A stretch of DNA of 64,000 nucleotides, taken from positions 1,364,001 through 1,428,000 of the forward strand of contig NZ_LT593974.1 of assembly GCF_900086985.1 (NCBI RefSeq). The letters run 5' to 3'. Source of the DNA: Halomonas sp. HL-93. GTDB lineage: Bacteria > Pseudomonadota > Gammaproteobacteria > Pseudomonadales > Halomonadaceae. Of this stretch, positions 1 to 8,781 are shown one piece after another (position 1 is the stretch's first letter; the number at the start of each line of letters is the position of its first letter). Made by a program: the position numbers and the translations under genes. The notes beneath the pieces were generated by a model. That model was not told the DNA's origin. It made no database searches and saw only the letters and a list, made by a program, of their open reading frames with translations.

Positions 1-1
1 G

Positions 2-277
2 CTGAAACCGTCACTGGTGCGTTTTACCCCTGCGCAGGTGTTGGCGCTACTGGCGGATATTCAGGCCCCGGTGCTATTGATAGAAGGGGAGCAGGGCATT
101 CTGGGCGAGCGAGACTGGGCGGCCAAAGCCCGCCAGGCGGTGCCGCAGTTGACCCGCCACGTGGTGGCGGGCGGCCATCATCTGCACCTGGAGCCCGAGG
201 CCGTGGCGCAGGTGGCTCAGGTGATCACGGCGCATGAGCTCGCAATGCCTGAATCAGTAAAAGGACGTGCGCGATGA
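2..277 (+). CDS. alpha/beta-fold hydrolase, C-terminal part (cut by left edge)
   Basis: The frame is open to the left edge, so only about the last 91 residues are present; GTG at 17 is an internal codon. The segment shows the end of an alpha/beta hydrolase: a core strand (PVLLIEG), where such enzymes often carry a late catalytic acid, and then GGHHLHLE about 30 residues before the end, the usual place of the catalytic histidine. The nucleophile elbow lies outside the window, so substrate cannot be inferred. Its stop overlaps the start of the patatin gene (ATGA at 274-277), which suggests translational coupling in one operon, plausibly of two lipid or ester hydrolases. Confidence 0.75.
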   Translation: MKPSLVRFTPAQVLALLADIQAPVLLIEGEQGILGERDWAAKARQAVPQLTRHVVAGGHHLHLEPEAVAQVAQVITAHELAMPESVKGRAR

Positions 278-1287
278 ACGAAGTGACCAACGCCAATGAA
301 CAGAGCGGCAATAAGGTGGCGTTAGTGCTGGGCAGCGGCGGGGCCCGGGGCTACGCGCATATCGGCGTGATCGAAGCGCTCGAGGCGCGGGGCTTCGAGA
401 TTATTTCCATCGCCGGATGCTCCATGGGCGCACTGATCGGTGGGATTTACGCGTCGGGCAAGCTGCCGGAATACCGCGAATGGGTGTGTAACCTGGACTA
501 CCTGGACGTGCTCAGGCTGGTGGACGTGACCTGGAGTCCGATGGGCGCCATGCGCGCCAGCAAAGTGATGAGCAAGCTCGAAGGGCTGGTCGGCGACAGG
601 CTGATCGAAGACCTGCCGATTCCGGTAACCACCGTGGCCACCGACCTGGTACGCCAACGCGAGGTATGGTTTCAGAATGGCCCGCTGCTGCGCGCGATAC
701 GCGCCTCGATTGCGGTACCCGGCGTGATTACCCCCGTGCATATCGGCGAGCAGGTGCTGGTGGACGGCGGGCTGCTGAATCCGTTGCCGATGATGCCCAT
801 TTTAGCGGCCCACGAGGCCGACTTTGTGGTGGCGGTGAACGTCACCGCCCATAGCCCGCAGCCAGTCACGCTGGAGGAGTTGCTGCCTCAGGGGGAGAGT
901 GAGGACAGCCGTACTGAGTTGGAGAGGGACCGGGACGCCAACATTGGCGGCTGGATGGAAGAGGTCCGCGCGACGACGCGGCGGCTATGGGGCGGTTTAG
1001 GCGGCAGCAGTGACGACAGTGATGACGATGAAACGGTGGACCTTCGCGGCAAGCGCGAATGGGGCAAGCTTGATATGATTCTCGAATCGTTCGATATCAC
1101 CCAGGCGGCGCTCGCCAAGTACAAGATTGCTGGTTATCCGCCGGATGTGCTGATCGAAATTCCCAAAACCGTCTGCAGTACCTACGAATTCCACCGCGCC
1201 AAAGATCTTATCCGACTGGGCCGCCACCTGGCCGATGAGGCCCTGGAGCGCAGAATGCCGGGCATTGCCTCGGACGCGGCAGAATAG
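274..1287 (+). CDS. patatin-like phospholipase (RssA/YchK-type)
   Basis: A 337-residue patatin-family serine lipid acyl hydrolase. Directly visible are the glycine-rich oxyanion loop GSGGARG (residues 20-26), the nucleophile elbow GCSMG with Ser50, and the dyad aspartate in VDGG (Asp164). There is no signal peptide, so it is probably cytosolic, like RssA. The family hydrolyses phospholipids or other acyl esters; the natural substrate is not predictable. After the core comes a linker with a dense acidic run (roughly residues 244-253, Ser/Asp), followed by a C-terminal helical part. It starts inside the stop of the preceding hydrolase and ends 5 bases before the convergent smrB gene. Confidence 0.88.
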   Translation: MNEVTNANEQSGNKVALVLGSGGARGYAHIGVIEALEARGFEIISIAGCSMGALIGGIYASGKLPEYREWVCNLDYLDVLRLVDVTWSPMGAMRASKVMSKLEGLVGDRLIEDLPIPVTTVATDLVRQREVWFQNGPLLRAIRASIAVPGVITPVHIGEQVLVDGGLLNPLPMMPILAAHEADFVVAVNVTAHSPQPVTLEELLPQGESEDSRTELERDRDANIGGWMEEVRATTRRLWGGLGGSSDDSDDDETVDLRGKREWGKLDMILESFDITQAALAKYKIAGYPPDVLIEIPKTVCSTYEFHRAKDLIRLGRHLADEALERRMPGIASDAAE

Positions 1288-1292
1288 CCCGC

Positions 1293-1862
1293 CTACTGCC
1301 CGCGTTTACGCAGCAGGATATACACCGCGCCGGTGCCGCCGTCGAGCTCGGTGGCGGAGCAGAACGCCAGTACCCCGGGCCATTCCCGCAGCCAGGCGTT
1401 GGTGTGGCTTTTCAGGACCGGGAAGTCGGCCGTGGTGCCCCAGGCTTTGCCATGCACCACCAGCACGCAGCGCAGCCCCTGGGAGGCGGCGTCGCGCAGA
1501 AAGCTTTCGAGCTCGGCGCGGGCCTCTTCCAGGGTATAGCCGTGCAGGTCGAGGCCTGCTTGCCACGCCATCTGGCCACGTTTCAACTGGCTGAAGGTGC
1601 GCCACGGCAAATCGGCAACGCTGAACTCCAGATATTCGGAAGGGCGCACCGCCTCGACCCGGCCATCGGAGGTGCGGCCGCTGGTGGCAAGGGTGTTGCT
1701 TTCCACCGCCGCCTGGCGGCGTATCTGTTGGGCATCGTCGTTGCGTCTGGGCTTGCCGGGGTCGGCCTGATTGGAGTCAATACGGCGCACGCCCGCGGCT
1801 TTCAGCGCTTGGCGAAACGCGCTGATATCGTCGTCGTCGGGCAGGTGGCGGCGTCTTGTCAT
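1293..1862 (-). CDS. smrB: Smr-domain endonuclease SmrB
   Basis: An Smr-domain protein of 189 residues from the ATG at 1862; an in-frame TTG at 1880 is a less likely start. The N-terminal half is a charged linker. The Smr domain carries LDLHGYT (residues 104-110, with the Asp-Leu-His catalytic motif) and a VVHGK loop (135-139). In E. coli SmrB is a ribosome-associated nuclease that cuts mRNA upstream of collided ribosomes, and smrB lies divergent to prmB-aroC exactly as here, so synteny supports orthology. The family's more degenerate members include MutS2 C-terminal domains, but the length and neighbours fit SmrB. Confidence 0.88.
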   Translation of the reverse strand: MTRRRHLPDDDDISAFRQALKAAGVRRIDSNQADPGKPRRNDDAQQIRRQAAVESNTLATSGRTSDGRVEAVRPSEYLEFSVADLPWRTFSQLKRGQMAWQAGLDLHGYTLEEARAELESFLRDAASQGLRCVLVVHGKAWGTTADFPVLKSHTNAWLREWPGVLAFCSATELDGGTGAVYILLRKRGQ

Positions 1863-2024
1863 GACAGGCTCAGGTGGCAAAGGGGCAAGGAAGGTTGCAA
1901 GCGCACAGTATAGCGAGCTGAGCGTTGCTGTGAACCGGGCGGCGTCAAAGGTACAATCTTTTCTTTCGCCATGCCATGCCCTCTAGCATCAGGGGATGGG
2001 GACCTCAGTTGATCAGGAGCCGAT

Positions 2025-2984
2025 GTGACCACGCATCTCAACGCCGATACTTCACACTCCGCTCTCTCCCTGCCGGATTCGGCACTGGTGAGCGAGCTCT
2101 TAAGCTTACGCGACTACCTGCGCTGGGTGTCCAGCGAGTTCTATCTGGCGGGGCTGTATTATGGCCACGGTACCGAGTCGGCCTGGGATGAAGCCGTGGC
2201 ACTGTGTCTAGGGGCGCTGCATTTGCCCTGGAACGTTGACCCCGGCGTGCAGGATGCGCGCCTGTTGCCGATGGAGCGTGAGCGCATCGTGGCGCTCACC
2301 CGTGAACGCATTACCACCCGTCGACCGCTGCCTTATCTGCTGGGCGAGGCGTTTTTTGCCGGCTACCCGTTCGACGTTGATGAACGCGTGCTGATCCCGC
2401 GCTCGCCAATGGCCGAGCTTATCGAAGATGGCTTTGCCGCGTGGTTTCCGGAAGAGCCGCCCGCCAGGGTGTTGGACCTCTGCGCCGGCTCGGGCTGCAT
2501 CGGCATTGCCACTGCGCTGTACCTGCCCACCTGCGAGGTCGTCCTGGCCGATATCAGTCAGGACGCGCTGGCGGTGGCGCGCCAGAACATCACCCGTCAC
2601 GATGTTGGCGAGCGCGTCCGTGCGCTGGAAGCCAATGTGTTCGACGGGCTTGCGGGCCAGCGCTTTGACCTGATCGTCTCCAATCCGCCCTACGTGGATG
2701 CCCGTGACCTGGCCACCATGCCCGCCGAGTTCCGCCACGAACCGTCACTGGCGCTGGGCGCGGGCAATGACGGCCTGGACATCGTGCGGCGCATTCTACG
2801 CCAGGCGCGCGAGCACCTGACCGACGAGGGATGGCTGATTGTGGAAGTCGGCAACTCTGACCGCCATCTGGAGGCCGCCTTTCCCGAGGTGCCCTTCATG
2901 TGGCTTGAATTCGAGCGTGGCGGCCAAGGCGTGTTTGCCTTGAGCGCCGCTGAACTCGACGCCCATGCGGCGTCTTTTGCATGA
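2025..2984 (+). CDS. prmB: 50S ribosomal protein L3 glutamine N5-methyltransferase
   Basis: PrmB methylates the GGQ-like glutamine of ribosomal protein L3 with S-adenosylmethionine. The 319-residue protein shows the helical N-terminal domain, the SAM-binding motif [10 protein letters not shown] (residues 151-160), an acidic strand end at VVLADIS, and the catalytic NPPY (220-223) that marks glutamine and adenine N-methyltransferases. The start is a GTG at 2025 preceded by AGGAG at 2015-2019; an ATG two bases earlier is immediately followed by a stop. aroC begins 13 bases after its stop, as in E. coli. The paralogue prmC, for release factors, is at 28851. Confidence 0.95.
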   Translation: MTTHLNADTSHSALSLPDSALVSELLSLRDYLRWVSSEFYLAGLYYGHGTESAWDEAVALCLGALHLPWNVDPGVQDARLLPMERERIVALTRERITTRRPLPYLLGEAFFAGYPFDVDERVLIPRSPMAELIEDGFAAWFPEEPPARVLDLCAGSGCIGIATALYLPTCEVVLADISQDALAVARQNITRHDVGERVRALEANVFDGLAGQRFDLIVSNPPYVDARDLATMPAEFRHEPSLALGAGNDGLDIVRRILRQAREHLTDEGWLIVEVGNSDRHLEAAFPEVPFMWLEFERGGQGVFALSAAELDAHAASFA

Positions 2985-2997
2985 GGAATTAACGCCC

Positions 2998-4089
2998 ATG
3001 TCAGGCAATACATTTGGCAAGCTGTTTACCGTGACCACCTTTGGCGAAAGCCACGGCCCGGCACTTGGCGCGATCGTCGACGGCTGCCCGCCGGGGCTGC
3101 CCCTGTGCGAAGCGGATCTGCAGCGTGACCTGGACCGTCGGCGCCCCGGCAGTTCGCGGCACACCACCCAGCGCAAAGAAGCGGATCAGGTAAAAATCTT
3201 ATCGGGTGTCTTTGAAGGCAAGACCACGGGTACGTCGATCGGCCTGTTGATCGAGAATACCGATCAGCGCTCGAAAGACTATTCAAAAATCAAAGACCAG
3301 TTTCGCCCGGCCCACGCCGACTACACCTACCACCACAAGTACGGACACCGTGATTACCGAGGCGGTGGTCGCTCGAGCGCCCGGGAAACCGCGGTGCGCG
3401 TGGCCGCAGGCGCCATCGCCAAGCAGTACCTCGCGACACAGGGCGTGCAGGTGCGCGGCTACATGAGCCAGTTGGGGCCGATCAAGATTGATTTCGGCTC
3501 CTGGGAGGCCGTCGAGGAGAATGCGTTTTTCTGCCCCGACCCGGCCAAGGTTCCTGAGCTCGAGGACTACATGGATCAGCTGCGCCGCGATCAGGACTCC
3601 GTCGGGGCGGAAATTACCGTGATCGCCGACGGCGTACCGGTCGGGCTTGGCGAGCCGGTATTTGATCGCCTGGATGCTGATCTGGCGCATGGTTTGATGA
3701 GCATCAATGCGGTAAAAGGGGTCGAGATTGGCGCTGGGTTTGGCTGCGTTGCCCAGCGCGGCAGCGAACACCGTGACGAGATGACCCCCGAGGGTTTTCT
3801 TTCCAATCACGCCGGGGGCGTGCTGGGCGGCATTTCCAGCGGCCAGCCGGTGGTGGCGCGCCTGGCGCTGAAGCCGACCTCGAGCATCACTACGCCCGGC
3901 CGTTCGATCGACGTGCACGGCCAGGCGGTCGAGGTGGTCACCAAGGGGCGCCATGATCCCTGCGTGGGCATTCGGGCAACGCCGATCGCCGAAGCGATGA
4001 TGGCCATTACGCTGCTCGACCACTGGTTGCGCCAGCGCGGGCAGAACGGTTCGGTAAGCGTTGATACGCCACGCTTGATACAACGCTAG
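2998..4089 (+). CDS. aroC: chorismate synthase
   Basis: Chorismate synthase converts 5-enolpyruvylshikimate-3-phosphate to chorismate, the last common step of aromatic amino acid, folate and quinone synthesis; it needs reduced FMN. The 363-residue protein begins [10 protein letters not shown] and has the family signatures GESHGPALG, the [16 protein letters not shown] block and a late GGISSGQP segment. The ATG at 2998 is chosen over an upstream in-frame start at 2965 because it matches the conserved N-terminus and follows GAGGA (2983-2987), which overlaps the prmB stop. It is the distal gene of prmB-aroC. Confidence 0.97.
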   Translation: MSGNTFGKLFTVTTFGESHGPALGAIVDGCPPGLPLCEADLQRDLDRRRPGSSRHTTQRKEADQVKILSGVFEGKTTGTSIGLLIENTDQRSKDYSKIKDQFRPAHADYTYHHKYGHRDYRGGGRSSARETAVRVAAGAIAKQYLATQGVQVRGYMSQLGPIKIDFGSWEAVEENAFFCPDPAKVPELEDYMDQLRRDQDSVGAEITVIADGVPVGLGEPVFDRLDADLAHGLMSINAVKGVEIGAGFGCVAQRGSEHRDEMTPEGFLSNHAGGVLGGISSGQPVVARLALKPTSSITTPGRSIDVHGQAVEVVTKGRHDPCVGIRATPIAEAMMAITLLDHWLRQRGQNGSVSVDTPRLIQR

Positions 4090-4149
4090 CGGCACGGTGT
4101 AGTTGGCATAACGCTGCTACACTCATGGGAGTTGGTTGAGGAGTTGCCT

Positions 4150-4545
4150 ATGAAGATTAACGTTGAGTTTGATCTCACCCCCGATGAGTTCCGCCAGGCG
4201 TTGGGTCTGCCGGACGTTGAAGCGTTCCAGCAGAACCTGCTTGAGAACATTCAGCGGCAAATGGAGTCCGGTGTTGAAGGGTATGACCCCATGAGCCTGA
4301 TGCGTCCCTACCTGCAGCAGCCGATGATGCAGCAGGGACTATCACAGGGGTTGTCCAACTTCGGCACCTATCAGCAGATGATGCTGGATATGCTCAAGCA
4401 GGCCGGTAATGCCAGCAGCAATACCTCCGACGAGGAAAAGGCGAAAAGCAGCAGTAACACCTCAAGCGGATCGTCGGGCAGCAAGCGTAGCGATGCAAAC
4501 GCATCGGCCTCGTCCCGCTCGAGGACCAAGCGGAAAGCGGAGTAA
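4150..4545 (+). CDS. DUF6489-like small acidic protein, PHA granule cluster
   Basis: A 131-residue protein of unknown biochemical role. The N-terminal 40 residues (MKINVEFDLTPDEFRQALGL...) resemble the DUF6489 family from memory; the middle is Met/Gln rich and the last 45 residues are low-complexity Ser/Lys/Asp, probably disordered. The Met/Gln-rich middle and disordered tail are loosely reminiscent of phasins. The ATG at 4150 is chosen because GAGGAG sits at 4138-4143; a longer TTG start at 4132 would include that ribosome site. It lies upstream of phasin and PHA synthase in the same direction, so a link to polyhydroxyalkanoate granules is an inference from context. Confidence 0.7.
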   Translation: MKINVEFDLTPDEFRQALGLPDVEAFQQNLLENIQRQMESGVEGYDPMSLMRPYLQQPMMQQGLSQGLSNFGTYQQMMLDMLKQAGNASSNTSDEEKAKSSSNTSSGSSGSKRSDANASASSRSRTKRKAE

Positions 4546-4627
4546 TGCGGCGAAGGGGGCACGACTAAAGCAGTAACGTCGTGACCGTCGGTGTGGTTGC
4601 AAAGCACCCCGTCAATCATTACTCTTT

Positions 4628-4641
4628 TTGCAGTGCAGCAA
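4628..4641. promoter_or_regulatory. TTGC-N6-GCAA dyad upstream of phaP (possible PhaR-type operator)
   Basis: An inverted repeat TTGC/GCAA separated by six bases, in a TGCA-rich stretch about 60 bases before the phasin start. TGC-rich dyads are bound by PHA-responsive repressors of the PhaR type in other bacteria. No phaR gene is in this window, so the assignment is tentative. Confidence 0.3.
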
Positions 4642-4701
4642 TTTGCGTTTATGTGAGTCGCTCAAGGCTCATGCCAAGGAACGAAAAGAGGAGCAGAAAC
4701 G

Positions 4702-5112
4702 ATGCAAGATAAAATGATGGACGCCTTCAACGCCCAGACACGCCAGATGTTCGAGCCCATGCGCAAGATCAACTCGCTGATGCTCAACAACATGGAAAAA
4801 ATGACTCAGTACCAGCTGGAAGCGATGAAGCGCTACAGCCAGATGGGGACTGAACGTATCCGCAACGCCACCGATGTGCAGGATGCGGAAAGCCTGCGCG
4901 ACTTCGGCACCCAGCAGGCAGCGATGATGAACGAGCTGTCCCAGCAGATGCAGGAAGACGCCCGCGTGATGAGCGAGATGAGCCTCGAGTTCAAAGCGGA
5001 AATGGAAAAACTGTTTGGCGAAGCGGGCAAGCAGATGGCCGACCAGGCCAGCTCCGCCGCGAAAGGTGAACAGCCCGCCAAGGCGAGCAGCCAGTCGTCG
5101 CGCAAGAGCTAA
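4702..5112 (+). CDS. phaP: phasin (PHA granule surface protein)
   Basis: Phasins coat polyhydroxyalkanoate granules and control their number and size. The 136-residue protein is almost entirely amphipathic helix with many Met, Gln and Glu, typical of the phasin_2 type (MFEPMRKINSLMLNNMEKM...), and ends in an Ala/Ser/Lys-rich tail. A clear AGGAG lies at 4690-4694. It sits 109 bases upstream of phaC with a strong hairpin in between, consistent with phasin being made in excess over synthase. No signal peptide is present; it acts on cytosolic granules. Confidence 0.88.
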   Translation: MQDKMMDAFNAQTRQMFEPMRKINSLMLNNMEKMTQYQLEAMKRYSQMGTERIRNATDVQDAESLRDFGTQQAAMMNELSQQMQEDARVMSEMSLEFKAEMEKLFGEAGKQMADQASSAAKGEQPAKASSQSSRKS

Positions 5113-5123
5113 TACCCCTATAT

Positions 5124-5145
5124 CGCGGCGCCCAAGGGCGCCGCG
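5124..5145 (+). terminator. phaP-phaC intergenic hairpin (attenuator or partial terminator)
   Basis: A perfect 10-base-pair GC-only stem (5124-5133 with 5136-5145), followed five bases later by TTTT (5151-5154). The short T run suggests partial termination or an mRNA-stabilising 3' end for phaP, with some read-through into phaC. Confidence 0.6.
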
Positions 5146-5221
5146 CCTCATTTTGAGCCCTTGATTACCTGCCATCCTACGGGCTGCGTAAGCGTTGCCG
5201 CGCCGGTAAAGGAGAACGAAG

Positions 5222-7081
5222 ATGTCAGCAGAGTGGGAATTACCGCCCCATGGCCTTTCTCAAGAAGAGCTGGACGCGTGGAACGCGCAGCTAAAAGATA
5301 TTGGTGAGCAGTATCAAGGTCTCATGCAGGATCTGTTATCGCGGATTGCACCGAGCGAAGCGGCCGACTCGATTTACAGTGACATGCGGGAAAGCTTCGA
5401 GGCCGGCGCGCAGGCGCTGATGCAGAACCCGACGCTGCTGTGGGAGACCCAGTCGCGCCTGCTGCAGGATCAGTGGCTTTTGTGGCAGCAGGGCATGCGG
5501 GCCATGGCCGGAGAAGAAGTGGCGCCATTGGTGATGCCCGATAAAGGCGACCGGCGCTTCAAGGACGAGGCCTGGACCCAGGAACCCCACTTCATGGCCA
5601 TCATGCAGCAGTACCTGCTGTTTTCGCAGATGGTGGATGAGCTGGTGGACAGCCTGAGCGGGATGGACGAGACCCATCAGCGCAACCTGGCCTTTTATGC
5701 CCGCCAGGTGGTCAACGCCATGTCGCCGACCAACTTTGTCTCGACGAATCCTGAAGTCATGCGTCGCACGCTGGAAACCAAGGGCCAGAACCTGGTCGAG
5801 GGGCTCGAGCGCCTGCGCGAGGACCTGGCCAATTCAGCCGAAGGTATCAATGTCCGCATGACCGACCGCAGCGCCTTTGGCGTGGGTGAGAACCTTGCCG
5901 TCACCCCAGGGGCCGTGGTGTATGAAAATGAGCTGATCCAGCTGATCCAGTACACGCCGACCACTGAAAAGACCTATAAGACGCCGCTGCTGGTCGTGCC
6001 GCCGTGGATCAACAAGTACTACGTGCTTGATCTCCGCCAGGAAAACTCGATGATGAAGTGGCTGGTCGACCAGGGACATAGCGTGTTCCTGATTTCCTGG
6101 CGCAACCCCGGCCCGGAACAGCACGACATCACCTGGGCCGACTACATGCAATTGGGCCCCATTGCGGCCATGGAGGCGATTGAGAAAGCCTGCGGCGAGA
6201 AGTCGGTCAACCTCTTGAGCTATTGCGTCGGTGGTACCCTGACAGCGTCGACCGTAGCCTACCTCACCAGCACGCGCCGCGGCCGCAAGGTGAAATCAGT
6301 CACCTACATGGCGACCCTGCAGGACTTCCGCGACCCTGGCGATATCGGTGTGTTCCTCAACGAGCGTGTTTTAGAAGGCATCGAAGAGAGCATGCAATTA
6401 AAGGGCTATTTGGATGGCCGTTCCATGGCGTACACCTTTAATCTGCTGCGCGAGAATGATCTGTTCTGGTCGTTCTACATCAATAATTATCTGAAAGGTG
6501 AAACCCCGGCCGCTTTCGATCTGCTTTACTGGAATACCGACGGTACTAATCTGACGGCCGGCACGCATCCTTGGTATCTGCGCCATATGTATCTGGAGAA
6601 CAAGCTAGTCGAACCAGGTGGTATTGAACTCGATGGTGTAAAAATTGACCTGAGAAAAGTGTCGGCGCCAAGCTACTTTGTGGCGGCCAAAGAAGACCAT
6701 ATCGCCAAATGGAACAGCAGCTATTATGGTGCCTTGTTGCCCAAAGGCCCCAGCACCTTTGTATTGGGTGGGTCAGGCCATATTGCCGGCATTGTGAACC
6801 CGCCACACAAGCAAAAATATGGCTACTGGACCAATGACAAGCTGCCCGAAAGCCATGACGCCTGGCTGGAAGGGGCTACCTTCAATGAGGGTTCTTGGTG
6901 GCCACACTGGCAAGCCTGGATGACCGAAAATGGCTATGCTGATCCAGCCCCGAAAAAAATGGTCGCTGCACGTCAGCCGGGGGAAGGCGAGTTGGAAGTG
7001 ATTGAGCCGGCCCCTGGTCGCTATGTGAAAACTACGATTCCTGAGGTGTTAGGAGAAATACCGGCCACCCATAAAGCATGA
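5222..7081 (+). CDS. phaC: class I poly(3-hydroxyalkanoate) synthase
   Basis: PhaC polymerises short-chain 3-hydroxyacyl-CoA into polyester. The 619-residue length and single-subunit form fit class I. The N-terminal 200 residues are the dimer/phasin-contact domain; the alpha/beta hydrolase core carries the nucleophile Cys335 in SYCVGG, Asp492 (KEDHIAKW) and His520 (GGSGHIAG). The first glycine of the usual G-x-C-x-G box is serine here, a variant known from Halomonas synthases. The start is supported by an AGGAG ribosome site (5212-5216). No phaA, phaB or phaZ lies nearby, so monomer supply genes must be elsewhere. A rho-independent terminator follows directly. Confidence 0.96.
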   Translation: MSAEWELPPHGLSQEELDAWNAQLKDIGEQYQGLMQDLLSRIAPSEAADSIYSDMRESFEAGAQALMQNPTLLWETQSRLLQDQWLLWQQGMRAMAGEEVAPLVMPDKGDRRFKDEAWTQEPHFMAIMQQYLLFSQMVDELVDSLSGMDETHQRNLAFYARQVVNAMSPTNFVSTNPEVMRRTLETKGQNLVEGLERLREDLANSAEGINVRMTDRSAFGVGENLAVTPGAVVYENELIQLIQYTPTTEKTYKTPLLVVPPWINKYYVLDLRQENSMMKWLVDQGHSVFLISWRNPGPEQHDITWADYMQLGPIAAMEAIEKACGEKSVNLLSYCVGGTLTASTVAYLTSTRRGRKVKSVTYMATLQDFRDPGDIGVFLNERVLEGIEESMQLKGYLDGRSMAYTFNLLRENDLFWSFYINNYLKGETPAAFDLLYWNTDGTNLTAGTHPWYLRHMYLENKLVEPGGIELDGVKIDLRKVSAPSYFVAAKEDHIAKWNSSYYGALLPKGPSTFVLGGSGHIAGIVNPPHKQKYGYWTNDKLPESHDAWLEGATFNEGSWWPHWQAWMTENGYADPAPKKMVAARQPGEGELEVIEPAPGRYVKTTIPEVLGEIPATHKA

Positions 7082-7092
7082 TGTTTGCAGAG

Positions 7093-7123
7093 AAAAAGCC
7101 CTGTCTTTTGGCAGGGCTTTTTT
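7093..7123 (+). terminator. rho-independent terminator of phaC
   Basis: An 11-base-pair stem AAAAAGCCCTG/CAGGGCTTTTT (7093-7103 with 7112-7122), an 8-base loop and a T run ending at 7123. It begins 12 bases after the phaC stop. Confidence 0.9.
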
Positions 7124-7248
7124 AGTTAAGTCGTTAGCGGCAGCGCCAGTTGACACAATGTCGCAGCCGGGTTGTAGAAAACTGACGGCAGGTTAAAGTG
7201 TCGTTCCTAGCCAGCAATGCTGGGCCTTTTATAGAGTGGATAACAAAC

Positions 7249-7701
7249 ATGATGAGCAACTTGCTTTTTTCCTGTCGGCATGTGGCGAGCGGTATGGCGG
7301 TGCTGTTCTTAGCGGCTGGCAGTGCCTTTGCGCAAGATGTGCAAGTCACCGACGCAAGGGTGAGCCTATTGCCCGGTGAACAGCCGGGGGCCGGCTATTT
7401 TCAGCTATATAATGCGGGTGATGAGGCTGTTGTTTTGGTCGGGGCCGAAAGTGATGCCTTTGAAAACGTTGAGCTACACGTGAGTTCCGAACGAAACGAC
7501 ATGGCGCACATGCATGCGGTTGAGGAAATAGAAGTGGCAGCAGGCGAACATTTCGAGTTTGTACCCAAAGGGCACCACCTGATGTTGATTGGCCGCAAGG
7601 ATGCATTAGAAGTAGGCGATGAAGTCGAGGTGCTATTGGAGTTCAGTGATGAGCAGCGGCTGCCGGTAACCTTCGATGTGGTGTCGCCCGCATCACTTTA
7701 A
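7249..7701 (+). CDS. periplasmic copper chaperone PCu(A)C
   Basis: PCu(A)C proteins bind Cu(I) in the periplasm and help metallate the CuA or CuB centre of cytochrome oxidase. From the ATG at 7249 the protein has 150 residues with a signal peptide cleaved after SAFA (about residue 28). The copper motif H-x10-M-x21-H-x-M is met exactly by His77, Met88, His110 and Met112. An in-frame GTG at 7198 would put extra polar residues before the signal peptide and is rejected; ATG at 7252 is equally possible. Its stop overlaps or abuts the SCO1 gene region, so both are probably co-transcribed. Confidence 0.9.
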   Translation: MMSNLLFSCRHVASGMAVLFLAAGSAFAQDVQVTDARVSLLPGEQPGAGYFQLYNAGDEAVVLVGAESDAFENVELHVSSERNDMAHMHAVEEIEVAAGEHFEFVPKGHHLMLIGRKDALEVGDEVEVLLEFSDEQRLPVTFDVVSPASL

Positions 7702-7724
7702 TGCGCTGCAATCAGGACTCATCA

Positions 7725-8306
7725 ATGTATAAATGGTTGTTCATTGGGTTGATGTCGCTGTGGCTCGTCGGCTGTAGTGAGCGAAGTTGGCGCACAGCAG
7801 ATACATCTGAGATCCAACCGCCGCTGGATTTTTCGCTGGTCGATGAAGACGGTCAGGCCGTAGAAGCTGAAGATTTTCTGGGTAAGGTCACGCTGGTTTA
7901 TTTTGGGTATACGTACTGCCCAGATGTATGCCCAATTACGCTTGCCAGACTCGCGGGGACGCTGAATCAGCTTGATGATGACGTTCGCGAAGACATCCAG
8001 GTGTTGTTCATCAGTGTGGACCCTGAGCGTGATACGCCAGAGGTCGTCAAGCGTTACACAAATGCCTTTGGACCTGACTTTATCGGCATAACGGGAGATT
8101 TAGAGGAAATTGACGCCCTGACTAACCGCATGCGGGTGACGTATGAGTACGAAGAGCCTAATCAGCGCGGCGACTATATAGTGACGCACACCAGTGCTGT
8201 CTTCGCCTTTGATCGTGAAGGCGAGGCGCAGTTTTTAATACGCGATAGTCATCCGATTTCCGATGCGGTGGCTGATATTAATCGGCTTGTCGATGAAAGC
8301 GAGTAA
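7725..8306 (+). CDS. SCO1/SenC-family copper chaperone lipoprotein
   Basis: SCO proteins deliver copper to, or reduce the cysteines of, the CuA site of cytochrome c oxidase. The 193-residue protein starts at the ATG at 7725, which has AGGA at 7714-7717. It has a lipobox LVGC (Cys17), then the thioredoxin-like domain with the metal/redox motif CPDVC (Cys65 and Cys69) and the distal copper ligand His155 (THTS). It follows the PCu(A)C gene by 23 bases, an association often seen because the two act in sequence. No oxidase genes are in the window. It ends one base from a convergent small gene. Confidence 0.93.
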   Translation: MYKWLFIGLMSLWLVGCSERSWRTADTSEIQPPLDFSLVDEDGQAVEAEDFLGKVTLVYFGYTYCPDVCPITLARLAGTLNQLDDDVREDIQVLFISVDPERDTPEVVKRYTNAFGPDFIGITGDLEEIDALTNRMRVTYEYEEPNQRGDYIVTHTSAVFAFDREGEAQFLIRDSHPISDAVADINRLVDESE

Positions 8307-8307
8307 A

Positions 8308-8649
8308 TTACTGACAGGCAACGGAGAGGCTGCAGCGCGATTTATAACGACGCGAATTGATATCTAATTCAACGCTGTCGTTTTCTTTATCGTATAGAAA
8401 CGATGCGTAACCACTGTCTGACGATGCCGTGCGGTATAACCCGCAAATCGTATAGCCATATTGCACTTTTTGAAGCTTCGAAAGTTCGATATCACCCGAC
8501 GTATCCAGTTCATCTGCCAGCGCGTGTTGAATATCGCTGTCGACATTGCCGTCAGACATTGCCTGCCCACCAAAGATAATGCCCGCCAGGACCAACGCGA
8601 CAACAAGGGGTGACGCGACAAGTAATAAAAAAGAACGGGATTTCAACAT
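8308..8649 (-). CDS. small membrane-anchored hypothetical protein
   Basis: An unrecognised protein of 113 residues. One hydrophobic segment (about residues 7-28) would anchor it in the inner membrane or act as an uncleaved signal. The rest is a small periplasmic domain with three cysteines (C-G-L-Y, S-R-C-S and V-A-C-Q near the end), which could form a disulfide. The domain contains YGYTICGLYR and YASFLYD, with many aromatics. It is convergent to the SCO1 gene with a 1-base gap and lies downstream of lnt. The base composition is more AT-rich than its neighbours. A ribosome site is not obvious. No function is proposed. Confidence 0.6.
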   Translation of the reverse strand: MLKSRSFLLLVASPLVVALVLAGIIFGGQAMSDGNVDSDIQHALADELDTSGDIELSKLQKVQYGYTICGLYRTASSDSGYASFLYDKENDSVELDINSRRYKSRCSLSVACQ

Positions 8650-8781
8650 GGCAATGAAGGCTCTCTCGCAGAATCAGTGGAACTGCTAGCGGACTATCGA
8701 CTCTCGGATGCCAGCCAACGATTAATGGGGCTGGCATCGTTAGGCGAATTGTCGCTAAGCCGCTAATGCGGTGTGCACAGT

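Noticed and set aside
2208..2738. Open frame antisense to prmB
   Set aside because: No recognisable domain, and prmB is well supported by motifs and synteny.
3283..4095. Long open frame antisense to aroC
   Set aside because: No ribosome site or family motifs; explained by GC-rich codon bias of aroC on the other strand.
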